From: an uncultured Paracoccaceae bacterium
Lineage (GTDB): Bacteria; Pseudomonadota; Alphaproteobacteria; Rhodobacterales; Rhodobacteraceae
Length of the DNA: 64,000 nt
Reading direction: 5' to 3'
Assembly: GCA_947497985.1 (NCBI GenBank)
Contig: CANMIX010000007.1
Location: forward strand, 1 to 64,000
Position numbers and translations under genes: made by a program. The first letter of the stretch is position 1, and every line of letters begins with the position of its first letter. Under the pieces are notes generated by a model. The model did not search any database. It was not told the origin of the DNA and was given only the letters and a program-made list of their open reading frames with translations. Below, piece after piece: positions 1 to 8,132 of the stretch.

Positions 1-55
1 GCTCGTCAGGCTCATAACCTGAAGGTCGTAGGTTCAAATCCTACTCCCGCAACCA
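1..55 (+). tRNA. Initiator tRNA-Met (CAT), 5' end outside the window
   Basis: The 3' three quarters of a tRNA: anticodon stem-loop with CAT at 13-15, T arm GGTTCAAATCC, and an encoded CCA end at 53-55. The anticodon stem has G-C pairs of the kind typical of initiator tRNA, and the overall sequence matches alphaproteobacterial tRNA-fMet as I know it. The acceptor 5' strand and D arm lie before base 1, so the initiator identity rests on the visible part only. Insertion-sequence remnants begin just downstream. Confidence 0.9.
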
Positions 56-225
56 AAAATCAAACAATACATAATCAAAAATGGCTTGGTTTTTTGAGCC
101 TAGGCCTTCTTTGCGTTTTGCCCCTAAGGCCAGCGTGAGAAGCCCTGACAGGGCGCCTTCTAGTAAGATGTCTAGTTTGCCTGTCTCAGGCTGATCAGCC
201 CCACTTGGGTGGTCCAATTTTAATG

Positions 226-330
226 TTAGTGCATGATTGGCCTGAGTTCCTTTGGAACGATGACCTCTGGGGCTGGGGGGCGGTAGCCCAAAGAAAACTG
301 CGTATTCCCAGATGGATGACGCGCATCTCC
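226..330 (-). pseudogene. C-terminal remnant of an IS3-family transposase (OrfB)
   Basis: Read on the minus strand, bases 226-300 encode SLGYRPPAPEVIVPKELRPI followed by two residues and a stop (TAA at 226-228). This is the characteristic tail of many IS3-family OrfB integrases (family form: HSSLGYRPPAPEV). The reading frame is lost upstream of about 300, and nothing of the DDE core is present in the same frame. The sequence following the stop (187-214) may be the right end of that element. It looks like a leftover fragment, not an active gene. Confidence 0.6.
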
Positions 331-501
331 CGATGAGATTGCCGCTCATTCTCAAAGAGAATGCCGTTTCTGACATATCTGCGTATTCCGAAAGCACACT
401 GCATGATGTCAATTTTTCCAGCGGCATAGAATCCAATTTGATACAACAGGCGCTACGGTAGCCGAGGCGGGAAGCGCATAACCGTCTTTGCAAGGTTTTA
501 G

Positions 502-1373
502 ATGTCAGCGAACGAGGCCTGCGTGCCTATCGCAGCCGACCTGCCAGCCAAAGGCAGCGGACGGACGTCGTCGTCCTGGCTCACATCAAAGAACAGTCTC
601 GTCTCAGCTTGGGCAGCTACGGCCCTCCGAGAATGACGGAAGAACTGAAAGAGCTGGGTTTGAACATTGGCCACCGCCGCGTCGGCAGGCTCATACGCGA
701 GAACCGCATCCGGGTTGAACGGTCCAAGAAGTACAAGGTGACGACCTCTGCCCGGCAGGCGATTGCAAAGCAGTCTGCCGAGAGGGGGACAGCAACCAGG
801 CGTTCAACATCGCGCCGATCCTGCTGAACCGGGACTTCCGCGCCGATCAACCGAACCAGAAGTGGGCAGGCGATATCAGCTACGTCTAGCCCCGCGAAGG
901 CTGGCTGTACTTGGCTGTCATCCTGGACCTGCATTCTCGGCGCGTGATCGGCTGGGCTGTGAGCAACCGGATGAAGCGCGATCTTGCGATCCGGGCATTG
1001 AAGATGGCGGTCGCGCTGCGATAGACGGCCAAGGGCTGCATCCACCATACGGATCGTGGAAGCCAATACTGCTCGCATGATTATCAGAAGCTTCTTCGTC
1101 AGTACGGCTTCAGGGTATCGATGAGCGGCAAGGGAAATTGTTATGACAACTCTGCCGTTGAGACCTTCTTCAAAAACCCCTCTCGGGCCATTGCTGCGCA
1201 ATACCCTGCCGGGCTCCGATCAAGGCAGAGCTGATCTGCAGACAGCCCTGGCCAACGCGACGGGCAGCGGAGATGGCGATCTTCAATTACATAAATGGGT
1301 TCTACAATCCGCGACGGCGGCACTCACATTGGGCTGGAAAAGCCCGGTCGCATTCGAACTGAAAGTGCCTTAG
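502..1373 (+). pseudogene. IS3-family transposase OrfB, multiply broken
   Basis: Nearly the full length of an IS3-family OrfB can be followed across three frames: the N-terminal HTH_21-like part (GSYGPPRMTEELKELG, GHRRVGRLIRENRI, about 609-740), the rve core ([29 protein letters not shown], about 850-975), then [20 protein letters not shown] and [13 protein letters not shown] (about 1045-1175), and the native tail KSPVAFELKVP ending at 1373. The gene is dead. There is a frameshift near 780, a TAG stop near 887 where the family has Trp, a second TAG near 1021, and more frameshifts near 1175 and 1270. No intact OrfA is seen upstream. Confidence 0.85.
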
Positions 1374-1424
1374 ACGACCAATTGGTGCGGCACGAAAAAG
1401 CGACAGGTCCAGTATGTTGAGTTT

Positions 1425-1496
1425 GGTGTTGTAATGCTCTCTCCATTCTTCGATCAGGGTTTGGGCCGCACGCAGGCTGTGGAAGACTTCGCCATT
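1425..1496 (-). pseudogene. Fragment of a second IS3-family OrfB
   Basis: The minus strand encodes NGEVFHSLRAAQTLIEEWRE followed by HYNT, the segment that in IS3-family OrfB proteins lies directly before RPHSSLGYRPP. It is joined on one side to the reversed end of the plus-strand IS3 copy and on the other to an IS5-type remnant. It may be the other half of the element whose tail is at 226-300, with the plus-strand IS3 copy inserted between them; that is an inference from the order of the pieces. Confidence 0.55.
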
Positions 1497-1499
1497 TTT

Positions 1500-1828
1500 A
1501 CCCACGTACTGGTCGCTGTTCGATGCGCTTTGAAATAGGTTGCGTCTATCATCGCCGTCTTCTCGTCGCCATGCCGGCCAGCAAGACCGGCCATCATCCT
1601 GGAAAAGATCCCTTTGTCGCTCCAACGTTTCCAACGGTTGTAGAGCGTCATGTGCGGGCTGTGTTCCACAGGCGCGTCGCCCAGACGTAAGCCGTTGCGA
1701 TTGATAAAGATAATCCCGCTCAACACCCGCCGATCATCGACGCGCTGCTTGCCGTGGGACTTGGGGAAGAAAGGCTCAAGACGTGCCATCTGCGCATCTG
1801 TTAGCCAAAATAGATCAGACAGATTCAC
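1500..1828 (-). pseudogene. N-terminal fragment of an IS5-family transposase
   Basis: An open frame starting at 1828 reads MNLSDLFWLTDAQMARLEPF, then VDDRRVLSGIIFINRNGLR, TLYNRWKRWSDKGIF and MIDATYFKAHRTATS. This is the DUF4096 N-terminal domain and first part of the DDE region of IS5-family elements (IS427-like group). The frame departs from the family at about 1500, where it runs into IS3 sequence, so the C-terminal half with the remaining catalytic residues is missing. The expected intact length is roughly 250 residues; about 110 remain. Confidence 0.75.
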
Positions 1829-2248
1829 CGCTCGTTTTTTAGACCGTTAATCACGCTACCAAGCGGAAATCAACGGGTCCTGAGCCGAGTGGTTTCGATT
1901 CTAAAAAGATAAAGCCAACTGCCTGATCTGCCGAAAATTGTCACACTTCGCAATTTCGGGTTTCAAACATTCGAAAAGCGGGTGTCCTTTCGGGCCTTGC
2001 CAAGGGAGCTACTTATCGAATTGTGATAACGGATACTTCACAGCCATTTTCTTTTCACAGGCGCATGTCAGATACGCATGATGATGCCTTGCTCAAAAGG
2101 CAGTCTGTCGCCAGCTTTTGCCGCGCATCGCCAATCTTTGATGGACGCGATCCGATCGACGCCCAGTGGCCATCTGACGTTCGAAAATGATGCAGAGCCT
2201 ATTCACGAGAGCATGCCGCCAACCAACGCTGGCGGCATGCTGTTCTAA
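1829..2248. other. Gene-free stretch between IS remnants and the spondin-like gene
   Basis: No credible coding sequence was found. The stretch has no ribosome binding site with a following open frame. The only clear structure is the stem-loop at its right end, listed separately. Confidence 0.5.
2211..2240 (-). terminator. Stem-loop 8 bp downstream of the spondin-like gene
   Basis: GCATGCCGCCA and TGGCGGCATGC form a perfect 11-bp stem with an 8-base loop. It begins 8 bases after the stop codon of the leftward gene. The downstream T tract is poor, so it could be a weak intrinsic terminator or an mRNA 3'-end stabiliser. Confidence 0.6.
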
Positions 2249-3073
2249 TTAAGCGCGTTTTGCTTTGCGACGTGCTGCAAAGCCACCGAATGCCAGACCG
2301 GACAGCAGCAGCATACCGCCTGCGGGCAGTGGTACTGGTGCAACCTCTTCGATGGTGATGGTTGCCAGAGAGAACTGGCTGGCGTTGCTGATGTCGCTAA
2401 AGAAACCTGTGCCGGTGCCTGAAGCAAGAACGAAGCCAGGAGCGGTTTCGACACCCAGGAAGTCCTCCAAGGCTGCAAACCCTGCGGTGGCGCTGCCACT
2501 TTCGATGTTCACGCCACCAGGGGCGGCCGAGCCTGCTACAAAGGCCGCTCCGCCGGTGACAGAAGCATCATTCACCTCTGTGCCCGCGTCGAAAACGTTC
2601 AATCCGTTCACCGCGATGGTCTGGGTGCCGATAAAGCTACCGTCATCGTTGAAGAGGTTAAAGGCTGTGGCATCATCATTGGCGATGAACAGATCGTTGG
2701 ATGGAAGGATCATCGACAGGAAGCTGAAAAAACGCTGATTTTCAAAGTCGGTAATTTCAACTTCTGTGCTTTGTGTTGCGCCGCCCAGAAGAGCGCCTGC
2801 AGAAACTGCGGCACCGGCCGAGTTCGGGAGTGCTGCGATACGTTCTGCGCGAACGGCCGCTGGGTTTCCCAGTTCGGCCAGTGTCTCAACACCGGCTGTT
2901 ACGGTTTCACCCACGGTGACCGAGTCAAACGAACCGTCATGGAACGCGCTGTAAACCGGTGCCAAAGCAAAACCAGTATCGCCTTGTGTGTTGGTAACAG
3001 TAATGCGCAGGGTGGTTGCGGATACAGGTGCTGCCAATGCCGTAAGCAACAAAGCCGCTGTCAAAGTCTTCAT
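2249..3073 (-). CDS. Spondin-domain protein with VPLPA-CTERM sorting signal
   Basis: The 274-residue protein starts with a cleavable signal peptide (hydrophobic residues 5-19, AAPVSATT cleavage region). The body matches the bacterial Spondin_N family: TNTQGDTGFALAPV, HDGSFDSVTVGE, and PSNDLFIANDD. The C-terminus is VPLPAGGMLLLSGLAFGGFA followed by RRKAKRA: a Pro-rich motif, a hydrophobic segment and a basic tail, the VPLPA-CTERM form of an exosortase-type sorting signal common in roseobacters. The protein is therefore expected to be exported and processed at the membrane or surface. AGGAG lies 7 bases before the ATG. It is monocistronic, with a stem-loop after the stop. Its biological role is unknown. 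Confidence 0.85.
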   Translation of the reverse strand: MKTLTAALLLTALAAPVSATTLRITVTNTQGDTGFALAPVYSAFHDGSFDSVTVGETVTAGVETLAELGNPAAVRAERIAALPNSAGAAVSAGALLGGATQSTEVEITDFENQRFFSFLSMILPSNDLFIANDDATAFNLFNDDGSFIGTQTIAVNGLNVFDAGTEVNDASVTGGAAFVAGSAAPGGVNIESGSATAGFAALEDFLGVETAPGFVLASGTGTGFFSDISNASQFSLATITIEEVAPVPLPAGGMLLLSGLAFGGFAARRKAKRA

Positions 3074-3631
3074 GTCTTATCTCCTAAATAAACCCATTCT
3101 GAGGTCGTCTGCGGCCGTGGCTGCTCCCGCGAAAATTAACGAAGGGGAGTCAGGTGCGGCACGGCCGAGATGGCTTTTTGTAGCATCGGTCCTGCATGAA
3201 AAAACGTTGCTGATCGGTGGTTTACGGTCACGCGACATCACATAAATGACAGAAAATTCTTTGACCCTGATGATGGTTAATCAAAGGTTAAAGGCCCGGC
3301 TCAGCAATCACCTTTTTGACTGGCGTTCACATAGGTTTGAAGGCTTTGTGAGGTTGTCGTGCAGCGAGAACCGCAGCGCGGATGCATGTTGTGAACGGAC
3401 GCAGCCGCTCATTTTTTGCGCTAAAAGTGATTTGGGAAAAGTAAAGCTGAGCCGTGTTGCCTTAACAGGGAAAAACATCAACGAAGCTTACGCCGGGTTA
3501 ATCAAGCAAACTGCACAGGTGCTCCGCTTGGTGCAAGGAAAGCCCCGGTTGGCTTTGTTCACCGCGTGATCGCGTTCCCGGTTGCCCCAGTCGTCTAGTG
3601 TTGCACTCAGACGTTGATAGCCGTCTGCATA
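3074..3631. other. Gene-free stretch, 558 bp
   Basis: Contains the promoter side of the spondin-like gene and the 3' side of the aminotransferase gene. A 107-codon plus-strand frame at 3246-3569 has no ribosome binding site and no recognisable features, so it was not called. Confidence 0.5.
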
Positions 3632-4813
3632 TCAAGGACCGCAATTGGCAACAGACAGGTCAATCAAACGCGTAATGGCGGTGTGAAGAACATCGTCCGG
3701 TACTGTGAGAGCCAAGCGGACCAACGATGTCGCTGTGGTACCGAAGGAACTTCCGGGCATTACCGCCACACCATAATCGTCGAGCAAACGCCAAGCTAAG
3801 GTTTCGCCATCAAAACCGGTTTTTGACACGTCTATCATAATGAACATCCCTCCTTGTGGGAGAGAGGCCGATAGGCCGGGAACGTCGGCCAAGGCTTCGT
3901 GGATCATATGCGCACGGCGTGTGAAGGCGGTACGCATACGCTCGGCCGTGTCAAAGTTGCCGCGAAGGGCGGCTTCGGTCATGTCGGCGATAAAAGGTTG
4001 GTTGCCGAACAACATGGTTTCGGAAATCGGCAAGATACGGCGTGACAATTCGGTTGGTCCAATTGTCCAACCGCTGCGAAAACCCGTCGCGGCATGTGTC
4101 TTGGAGATGGAGGAGGTGACAATGGTGCGTTCCCGCAACGCAGGGATTTCAAGGGGCGAAGCAAAAGGCGTGCCAAACGTGAGGCTCTCGTAGACTTCAT
4201 CGCAGACAATCCAAAGGTTGTGTTCCACACACAACTCACCCAGATCCTGAAGCGTTTTCCGGGACAGCACAGCTCCGGTTGGATTGTGTGGCGTGTTGAG
4301 CAAAAGGACTTTGCTGTCTGCAGTGATAGCAGCGGCCAAATCGTTTGCTTGCAATTCAAAGTTATGTTCCATGCGCAGTGGGACCGGCTGAACATGGGCG
4401 CCGGTGGCCTGCACCACGCCTTCATATGTGGCGTAATAGGGATCGCCGATCAGGACGCCGTCGCCAGTCTCAGCCAAGGCTTGAATGACGGCAAACAGCG
4501 CAGTTTGGGTGCCGGGGAAACACAGAATATTGTCGGGTGCAATATCTGGAAACCGGGGTGCGTAGGTGTCGATCAATGCATTGATTAGGTTCGTCTCACC
4601 GCGCCCGTTTGAGTAACGTGTTCGCCCCGCACGCAGAGCTTTCACGCATTCCTCAACCAATTCTGGATCTGTGGGCACATCCGGCTCGCCAATGGTGAGG
4701 TCCACAATGGTGTCACCGGCGGCTATTCGGCGACGCGCGGCATTGTGGACCGCCCATTTGTCACCGCCCAGATCATAAAGGCGGTCGGTGATGGCGGCAT
4801 ATCGCAATGTCAT
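3632..4813 (-). CDS. Class I/II PLP-dependent aminotransferase
   Basis: A 393-residue fold-type I aminotransferase. Seen motifs: IGEPDVPTDPELVE near residue 41, the substrate/PLP loop NTPHNPTG (173-180) with its two Asn residues, the PLP-N1 aspartate D205 in CDEVYESL, the Schiff-base lysine K238 in SSISKTHAATGFRSGW, and a C-terminal VRLAL Arg that normally binds the substrate alpha-carboxylate. It is the third gene of a leftward cluster after a methyltransferase and a D-2-hydroxyacid dehydrogenase, 116 bp behind the latter. That neighbourhood fits interconversion of an amino acid and a 2-oxo acid later reduced to a hydroxy acid. The true substrate cannot be read from sequence. There is no strong ribosome binding site before the ATG at 4813, so the start is less certain. 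Confidence 0.85.
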   Translation of the reverse strand: MTLRYAAITDRLYDLGGDKWAVHNAARRRIAAGDTIVDLTIGEPDVPTDPELVEECVKALRAGRTRYSNGRGETNLINALIDTYAPRFPDIAPDNILCFPGTQTALFAVIQALAETGDGVLIGDPYYATYEGVVQATGAHVQPVPLRMEHNFELQANDLAAAITADSKVLLLNTPHNPTGAVLSRKTLQDLGELCVEHNLWIVCDEVYESLTFGTPFASPLEIPALRERTIVTSSISKTHAATGFRSGWTIGPTELSRRILPISETMLFGNQPFIADMTEAALRGNFDTAERMRTAFTRRAHMIHEALADVPGLSASLPQGGMFIMIDVSKTGFDGETLAWRLLDDYGVAVMPGSSFGTTATSLVRLALTVPDDVLHTAITRLIDLSVANCGP

Positions 4814-4929
4814 TGGGTCAAGTTCCGTTGAGGAAAGTTTAGGTGGGGCTTCTGCCCCATCGACTGCCGAGGCAGATCGGGCGTTGGCTCTGACTGTCTG
4901 ACGGATACTTTTGGGGCTGTATGCACCTT

Positions 4930-5880
4930 TTAATACCCTTGAGACCGTGCGACAGCGAGGCGAAGCGGAGTGCCATCGCGCAAGGCACGAGCCGTTTCCA
5001 CGACTTGTTCCGTGACGATTTCAGGCATTGAATCGCTGGCAATATGGGGCGTGATGCGCAGACGTTTATCTGACCAAAAAGGATGGTCCCGGGGCAAAGG
5101 TTCCGTGCGAAACACATCCAGTGTCGCCCCGGCGAGCTGTCCGGTTTCCAGGGCTTTTAGCAAATCGCTTTCGACAAGGTGCTCACCGCGTCCAATTTGG
5201 ATCAATCGGGCACCCGTGTTGAGGCCCGCAAAAAGTTCAGAGTTCAAAACGTTTTCTGTCGTGTTCGTCAGCGGCAGCACGTTGATTAAATAGTCAGCCC
5301 CTTTGGCAGCATCCTTGTTTGCGGCGTCACCGGTAAAGTAGGTCACGTCGCCTATTGGTGCGTCCGGTTTGGAGCGGCAGGCAACGTGTATGGTGAAACC
5401 AAGAACCTTGAGGGCTTCGATCACGGCTTGCCCCATAGTACCGTTGCCAAGGACTGCAACGACACTGCGCTCTGGCGCGTGCATTGGCAATGGCCGCCAA
5501 ATCGCGTCTTTTGCGTTTTGCATCAATCCATCAAATTCACGTTCATAGTGGAGCACCTCGTGCGCCGCATATCCTGCCATCAGGGCCGCTTGATGCGGGT
5601 CACGTACGCGCGCAATGGTGACTTCGTCGGTTAACCCAGGGTGTGCCAACAAGGCGTCCACACCGGCTCCAACCGACATGGCCAGTGCTAGGTTTGGATA
5701 GGCTGCGAAATCCTGTGCACCTGGCGCCCAACAGACAGCAAACTTTACGGCCTCTGGGTCGGTTACCTGTTCGGGTTGCAAGATCAGGACATCATCAGCA
5801 TCCAGAGCCTGGCCATAGATTTCTTTCAGGTCCAAGGTTTCACTCAGATAAACACCAAGAATAGGAGCGGGACGTGTCAT
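4930..5880 (-). CDS. NAD(P)-dependent D-2-hydroxyacid dehydrogenase, GhrA-like
   Basis: A 316-residue protein of the glyoxylate/hydroxypyruvate reductase A type. The Rossmann motif is VLGNGTMGQAV (143-153) and the catalytic triad of the family is present: R231 in IGRGEH, E260 in DVFRTEPLP and H279 in TPHIASDSMP. Family members reduce 2-oxo acids to D-2-hydroxy acids in the cytoplasm. The ATG at 5880 is preferred over the in-frame codon 60 bases upstream because it has an upstream GGAT and the longer version would intrude on the gap to the preceding gene. It lies 34 bp behind the methyltransferase gene and upstream of the aminotransferase gene, so the three are probably one transcription unit. 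A 2-oxo acid made by the aminotransferase is the obvious candidate substrate, but this is inference. Confidence 0.85.
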   Translation of the reverse strand: MTRPAPILGVYLSETLDLKEIYGQALDADDVLILQPEQVTDPEAVKFAVCWAPGAQDFAAYPNLALAMSVGAGVDALLAHPGLTDEVTIARVRDPHQAALMAGYAAHEVLHYEREFDGLMQNAKDAIWRPLPMHAPERSVVAVLGNGTMGQAVIEALKVLGFTIHVACRSKPDAPIGDVTYFTGDAANKDAAKGADYLINVLPLTNTTENVLNSELFAGLNTGARLIQIGRGEHLVESDLLKALETGQLAGATLDVFRTEPLPRDHPFWSDKRLRITPHIASDSMPEIVTEQVVETARALRDGTPLRLAVARSQGY

Positions 5881-5914
5881 TTTTAATCCTAAAGGCAAAT
5901 TCGTCCGATGGACC

Positions 5915-6829
5915 TTAGACAGGCTTGCCGCGAATGACACAGACTTCGTGAAAAAGCGGACGCTCCGGGTCGTCTTCTAGCAGTTTGTGCGCATCTCTTG
6001 CGCTTATTGGCTTTTGTCCCTCTGGGTCGGCGAAGAATGCGCAGATCAGGTCTTGCTCAAGTCCGGTACCTTGCATCGCTTTTTCCAGGGTCACAAAGAA
6101 TGAAATGTCAGTGCCTGCATCTTGTTTCACGATGCGCGAATGAAGAATTGTTGGGCTATACCCGTTGGCCTCGAACATGGCGCAGATCGTTTCGGGTGGA
6201 ATGCGCGCACCGAAATTCAAAATCACTTCGGCCTGGGGCGCGGATTTCTTTAAGCGGCGCAAAAGCGCCTCGTTCAATCCGAGCCCGACTGAATTAAAGG
6301 GCAAGCAATTGAATACCGACCATGGGTAGTAATGCGCAATATGGTCGGCACTGCGTTGGTGAGCGCCTTCGCCAAGGTCCACATCATGCGCGTCACGAAA
6401 AACGGCGAACGCCTCGTCATCGGGTGACGTAACTTGGGGCAAACAGGCGATAATAATGTCCGTTTTGGTGATCTCTGCTTTGGCTGCGTCCGTGTCAATC
6501 AGGCTTACTGAGCCCACAATCGGGTGAAAACGATCTTGATCGCCTGGGGCAAGCTCGGCGACGTTTTGGGCGGCCAGTTCCGCAAGGCGAGGATCCAAAT
6601 CGCTTCCTGACACTCGTGCGGCTTTGAGCTTCTTCAGCAGGAACACCGCGTTCATTCCTGTGCCGATACCCACTTCATACACGCGCTTGCCCGTCAGGTT
6701 TGCGCTTTCCAAACCTTCCTGGAACGTTTGTGTCCAGGGATCCGAGGGGTCAAACGCAAATGCCGGTACGTGTGGGCTGGAAGTTGCGTTCTGAGATGTC
6801 GTGGTCTTGGGCGTATCGTCCGCAGGCAT
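5915..6829 (-). CDS. SAM-dependent methyltransferase resembling methionine S-methyltransferase
   Basis: The 304-residue protein has a class I SAM-binding motif VYEVGIGTGMNAVF (50-63), the acidic loop SGSDLDPRLAELAAQN (74-89) and motif-IV-like ACLPQV (128-133). Several segments line up with my recollection of the N-terminal methyltransferase domain of plant methionine S-methyltransferase: FDPSDPWTQTFQEGL (plant FIPEDWSFTFYEGL), CLPQV (CIPQI), VGLGLNEALL (FGLGLIARAV), AGTDISFFVTLEK (ADTDISALVEIEK) and GQKPISARDA (DQPICARTA). Bacterial proteins of this size and type (MmtN) make S-methylmethionine as the first step of a DMSP pathway. The assignment is from remembered motifs and not from an alignment. 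An AAGGA lies upstream of the ATG. It is the first gene of a three-gene leftward cluster. Alternative: a methyltransferase of another small-molecule pathway. Confidence 0.65.
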   Translation of the reverse strand: MPADDTPKTTTSQNATSSPHVPAFAFDPSDPWTQTFQEGLESANLTGKRVYEVGIGTGMNAVFLLKKLKAARVSGSDLDPRLAELAAQNVAELAPGDQDRFHPIVGSVSLIDTDAAKAEITKTDIIIACLPQVTSPDDEAFAVFRDAHDVDLGEGAHQRSADHIAHYYPWSVFNCLPFNSVGLGLNEALLRRLKKSAPQAEVILNFGARIPPETICAMFEANGYSPTILHSRIVKQDAGTDISFFVTLEKAMQGTGLEQDLICAFFADPEGQKPISARDAHKLLEDDPERPLFHEVCVIRGKPV

Positions 6830-7044
6830 AGTGGATCCTTATGCGAACATGGAAAATGAACATGCCACTTTCTTCGCAATTTTGTAATCAAGAGCGGGTT
6901 TGACCACGTGTACGTCAATCTGCTCAGGGAAAAGACTTTAACAACAAATGGCTATGAGCCAGAGGGTGAGCTGGCTCCACAATATTTGTGTGCTGGTTTT
7001 GAATGGAAACGCTTGGTGCGCCCCGGAAAAGAGCGACACTGTCG

Positions 7045-7242
7045 CTAGCAGACTTCCATAACAGCAACACAGGCGTTTTCGGACCGGAGACCAGTTTGAA
7101 TGGCATCCTGGCAGCAATCTTCGCTTATCTGAACGTGAACCTTTGCAGCATCCATCGAGGCACAATGCAGGGCTTGTTTGATCCGAAGCACAGCAAGCGC
7201 TTCAGGTAGGCCACGGCAGTCAAGATTTTGGTCGGAATTCAT
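7045..7242 (-). CDS. Small TusA/SirA-like protein lacking the usual cysteine
   Basis: A 65-codon frame with a good ribosome binding site (AAGGAG, 9 bases before the ATG). LDCRGLPEALAVLRIKQAL resembles the start of TusA-family sulfur carriers (LDxRGLxCPxPVLxxKKAL), but the catalytic Cys-Pro is replaced by Glu-Ala. The protein also stops before the last strand expected of the fold (usual length about 75-80). It carries four other cysteines, including a CC pair. It precedes the methyltransferase cluster on the same strand by about 215 bp. It could be a diverged TusA-like domain, a decaying gene, or a chance resemblance. Confidence 0.45.
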   Translation of the reverse strand: MNSDQNLDCRGLPEALAVLRIKQALHCASMDAAKVHVQISEDCCQDAIQTGLRSENACVAVMEVC

Positions 7243-7639
7243 GGTCGTAACTCCTTGCGTCTGTCAAATTTACACACGCGAGACAGCTCGCGTGCTTCAT
7301 GTTGGCTTGTGCGGAGTAGGTCCAAACAAAATTTGGCTACACAACACTTCCAAGACCTCTCAAATAGATGGAGGTCCAGCTTTGTAACGATGGCGACTTT
7401 TGATGTGGGACTTTGATAGCCTGTTGCGCCTCGTGCGCATACAAACTTGTCTTGATCTCTTACGATTTAGCGAAAATCTATCGGATTTTCCTAACAGGAT
7501 GATGAAAAAATGGTCGTTTTTTGGCGATTCATGTCGCTTTCGTCTGAAGGATTGCGTTTTCGGCATCTGACCGATGCAACGCGACAGGAAGTCTGCGTTT
7601 CTCTTTGCCTTTTGGAAACAGTTGGTGGATAGCTGCAAA
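7243..7639. other. Divergent promoter region, 397 bp, with two hairpins
   Basis: Lies between the leftward TusA-like gene and the rightward ribbon-helix-helix gene. CACGCGA/TCGCGTG (7275-7294) and GAAAATC/GATTTTC (7472-7490) are perfect inverted repeats of 7 bp that could be operators or stem-loops. No coding sequence was accepted here. Confidence 0.4.
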
Positions 7640-7960
7640 ATGTCACGCAAAGATCCCAGACGCCGTATCGTTGTTCCTGTGTCTCTCGAGCAGAGAAATC
7701 TCTTGCGCGCGGCAGTTACGCGTTCCGGGCGTAAAGGATCCTTGGCTGATCAGCTTCGACGTATTGTTACGGTCGAACTTGCAAAAGGATTAGAGGACCT
7801 AGGTGAACAGGCATACGCCGGATCAGGGCTGCCTTTGCAACTCCCTCAGAAAATACGTTCCAAGATTGATCTTCTGGCACGCGATTGGGGAAAATCACCG
7901 TCGTATGTTGTACAACAAGCTTTGGCCCAACACATGAGATCGATCGCTATTCCCGGTTGA
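7640..7960 (+). CDS. Small basic protein with two ribbon-helix-helix-like motifs
   Basis: The preferred start is the ATG at 7640, giving 106 residues; an in-frame codon at 7574 would add 22 residues without family character. Two segments each look like a beta strand followed by two helices: RRIVVPVSLEQRNLLRAAVT plus GSLADQLRRIV near the N-terminus, and PLQLPQKIRSKIDLLARDWG plus SPSYVVQQALAQHM near the C-terminus. This is the pattern of MetJ/Arc-type DNA-binding proteins, here apparently duplicated in one chain. It faces away from the TusA-like gene, so it may regulate that gene or itself. Function not established. Confidence 0.5.
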   Translation: MSRKDPRRRIVVPVSLEQRNLLRAAVTRSGRKGSLADQLRRIVTVELAKGLEDLGEQAYAGSGLPLQLPQKIRSKIDLLARDWGKSPSYVVQQALAQHMRSIAIPG

Positions 7961-8132
7961 GCTTGGGAGGTTCGCTTGTCGATGTCCGTGATATGTTGCC
8001 GGGCAAGCACATCTTTGTTTGCTTACACCTGTAATGTTAACTACTCGCAACCGTAAATTGTACATTATATCAGCCATGTGTTGCGGCTGTGCTCTTGGCA
8101 GAGCATTTTATTAACCGGTAGACTTTGTATCT

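Noticed and set aside
41-493. 150-codon minus-strand frame overlapping the tRNA
   Set aside because: It runs through the tRNA 3' end and through an IS3 tail in the wrong frame; the real remnant frame is the one ending at 226.
3246-3569. 107-codon plus-strand frame in the gap before the aminotransferase
   Set aside because: No ribosome binding site, no domain pattern and irregular composition; kept as intergenic.
5881-5940. N-terminal extension of the GhrA-like dehydrogenase to 5940
   Set aside because: Would overlap the end of the methyltransferase gene with non-family residues; the ATG at 5880 has better upstream spacing.
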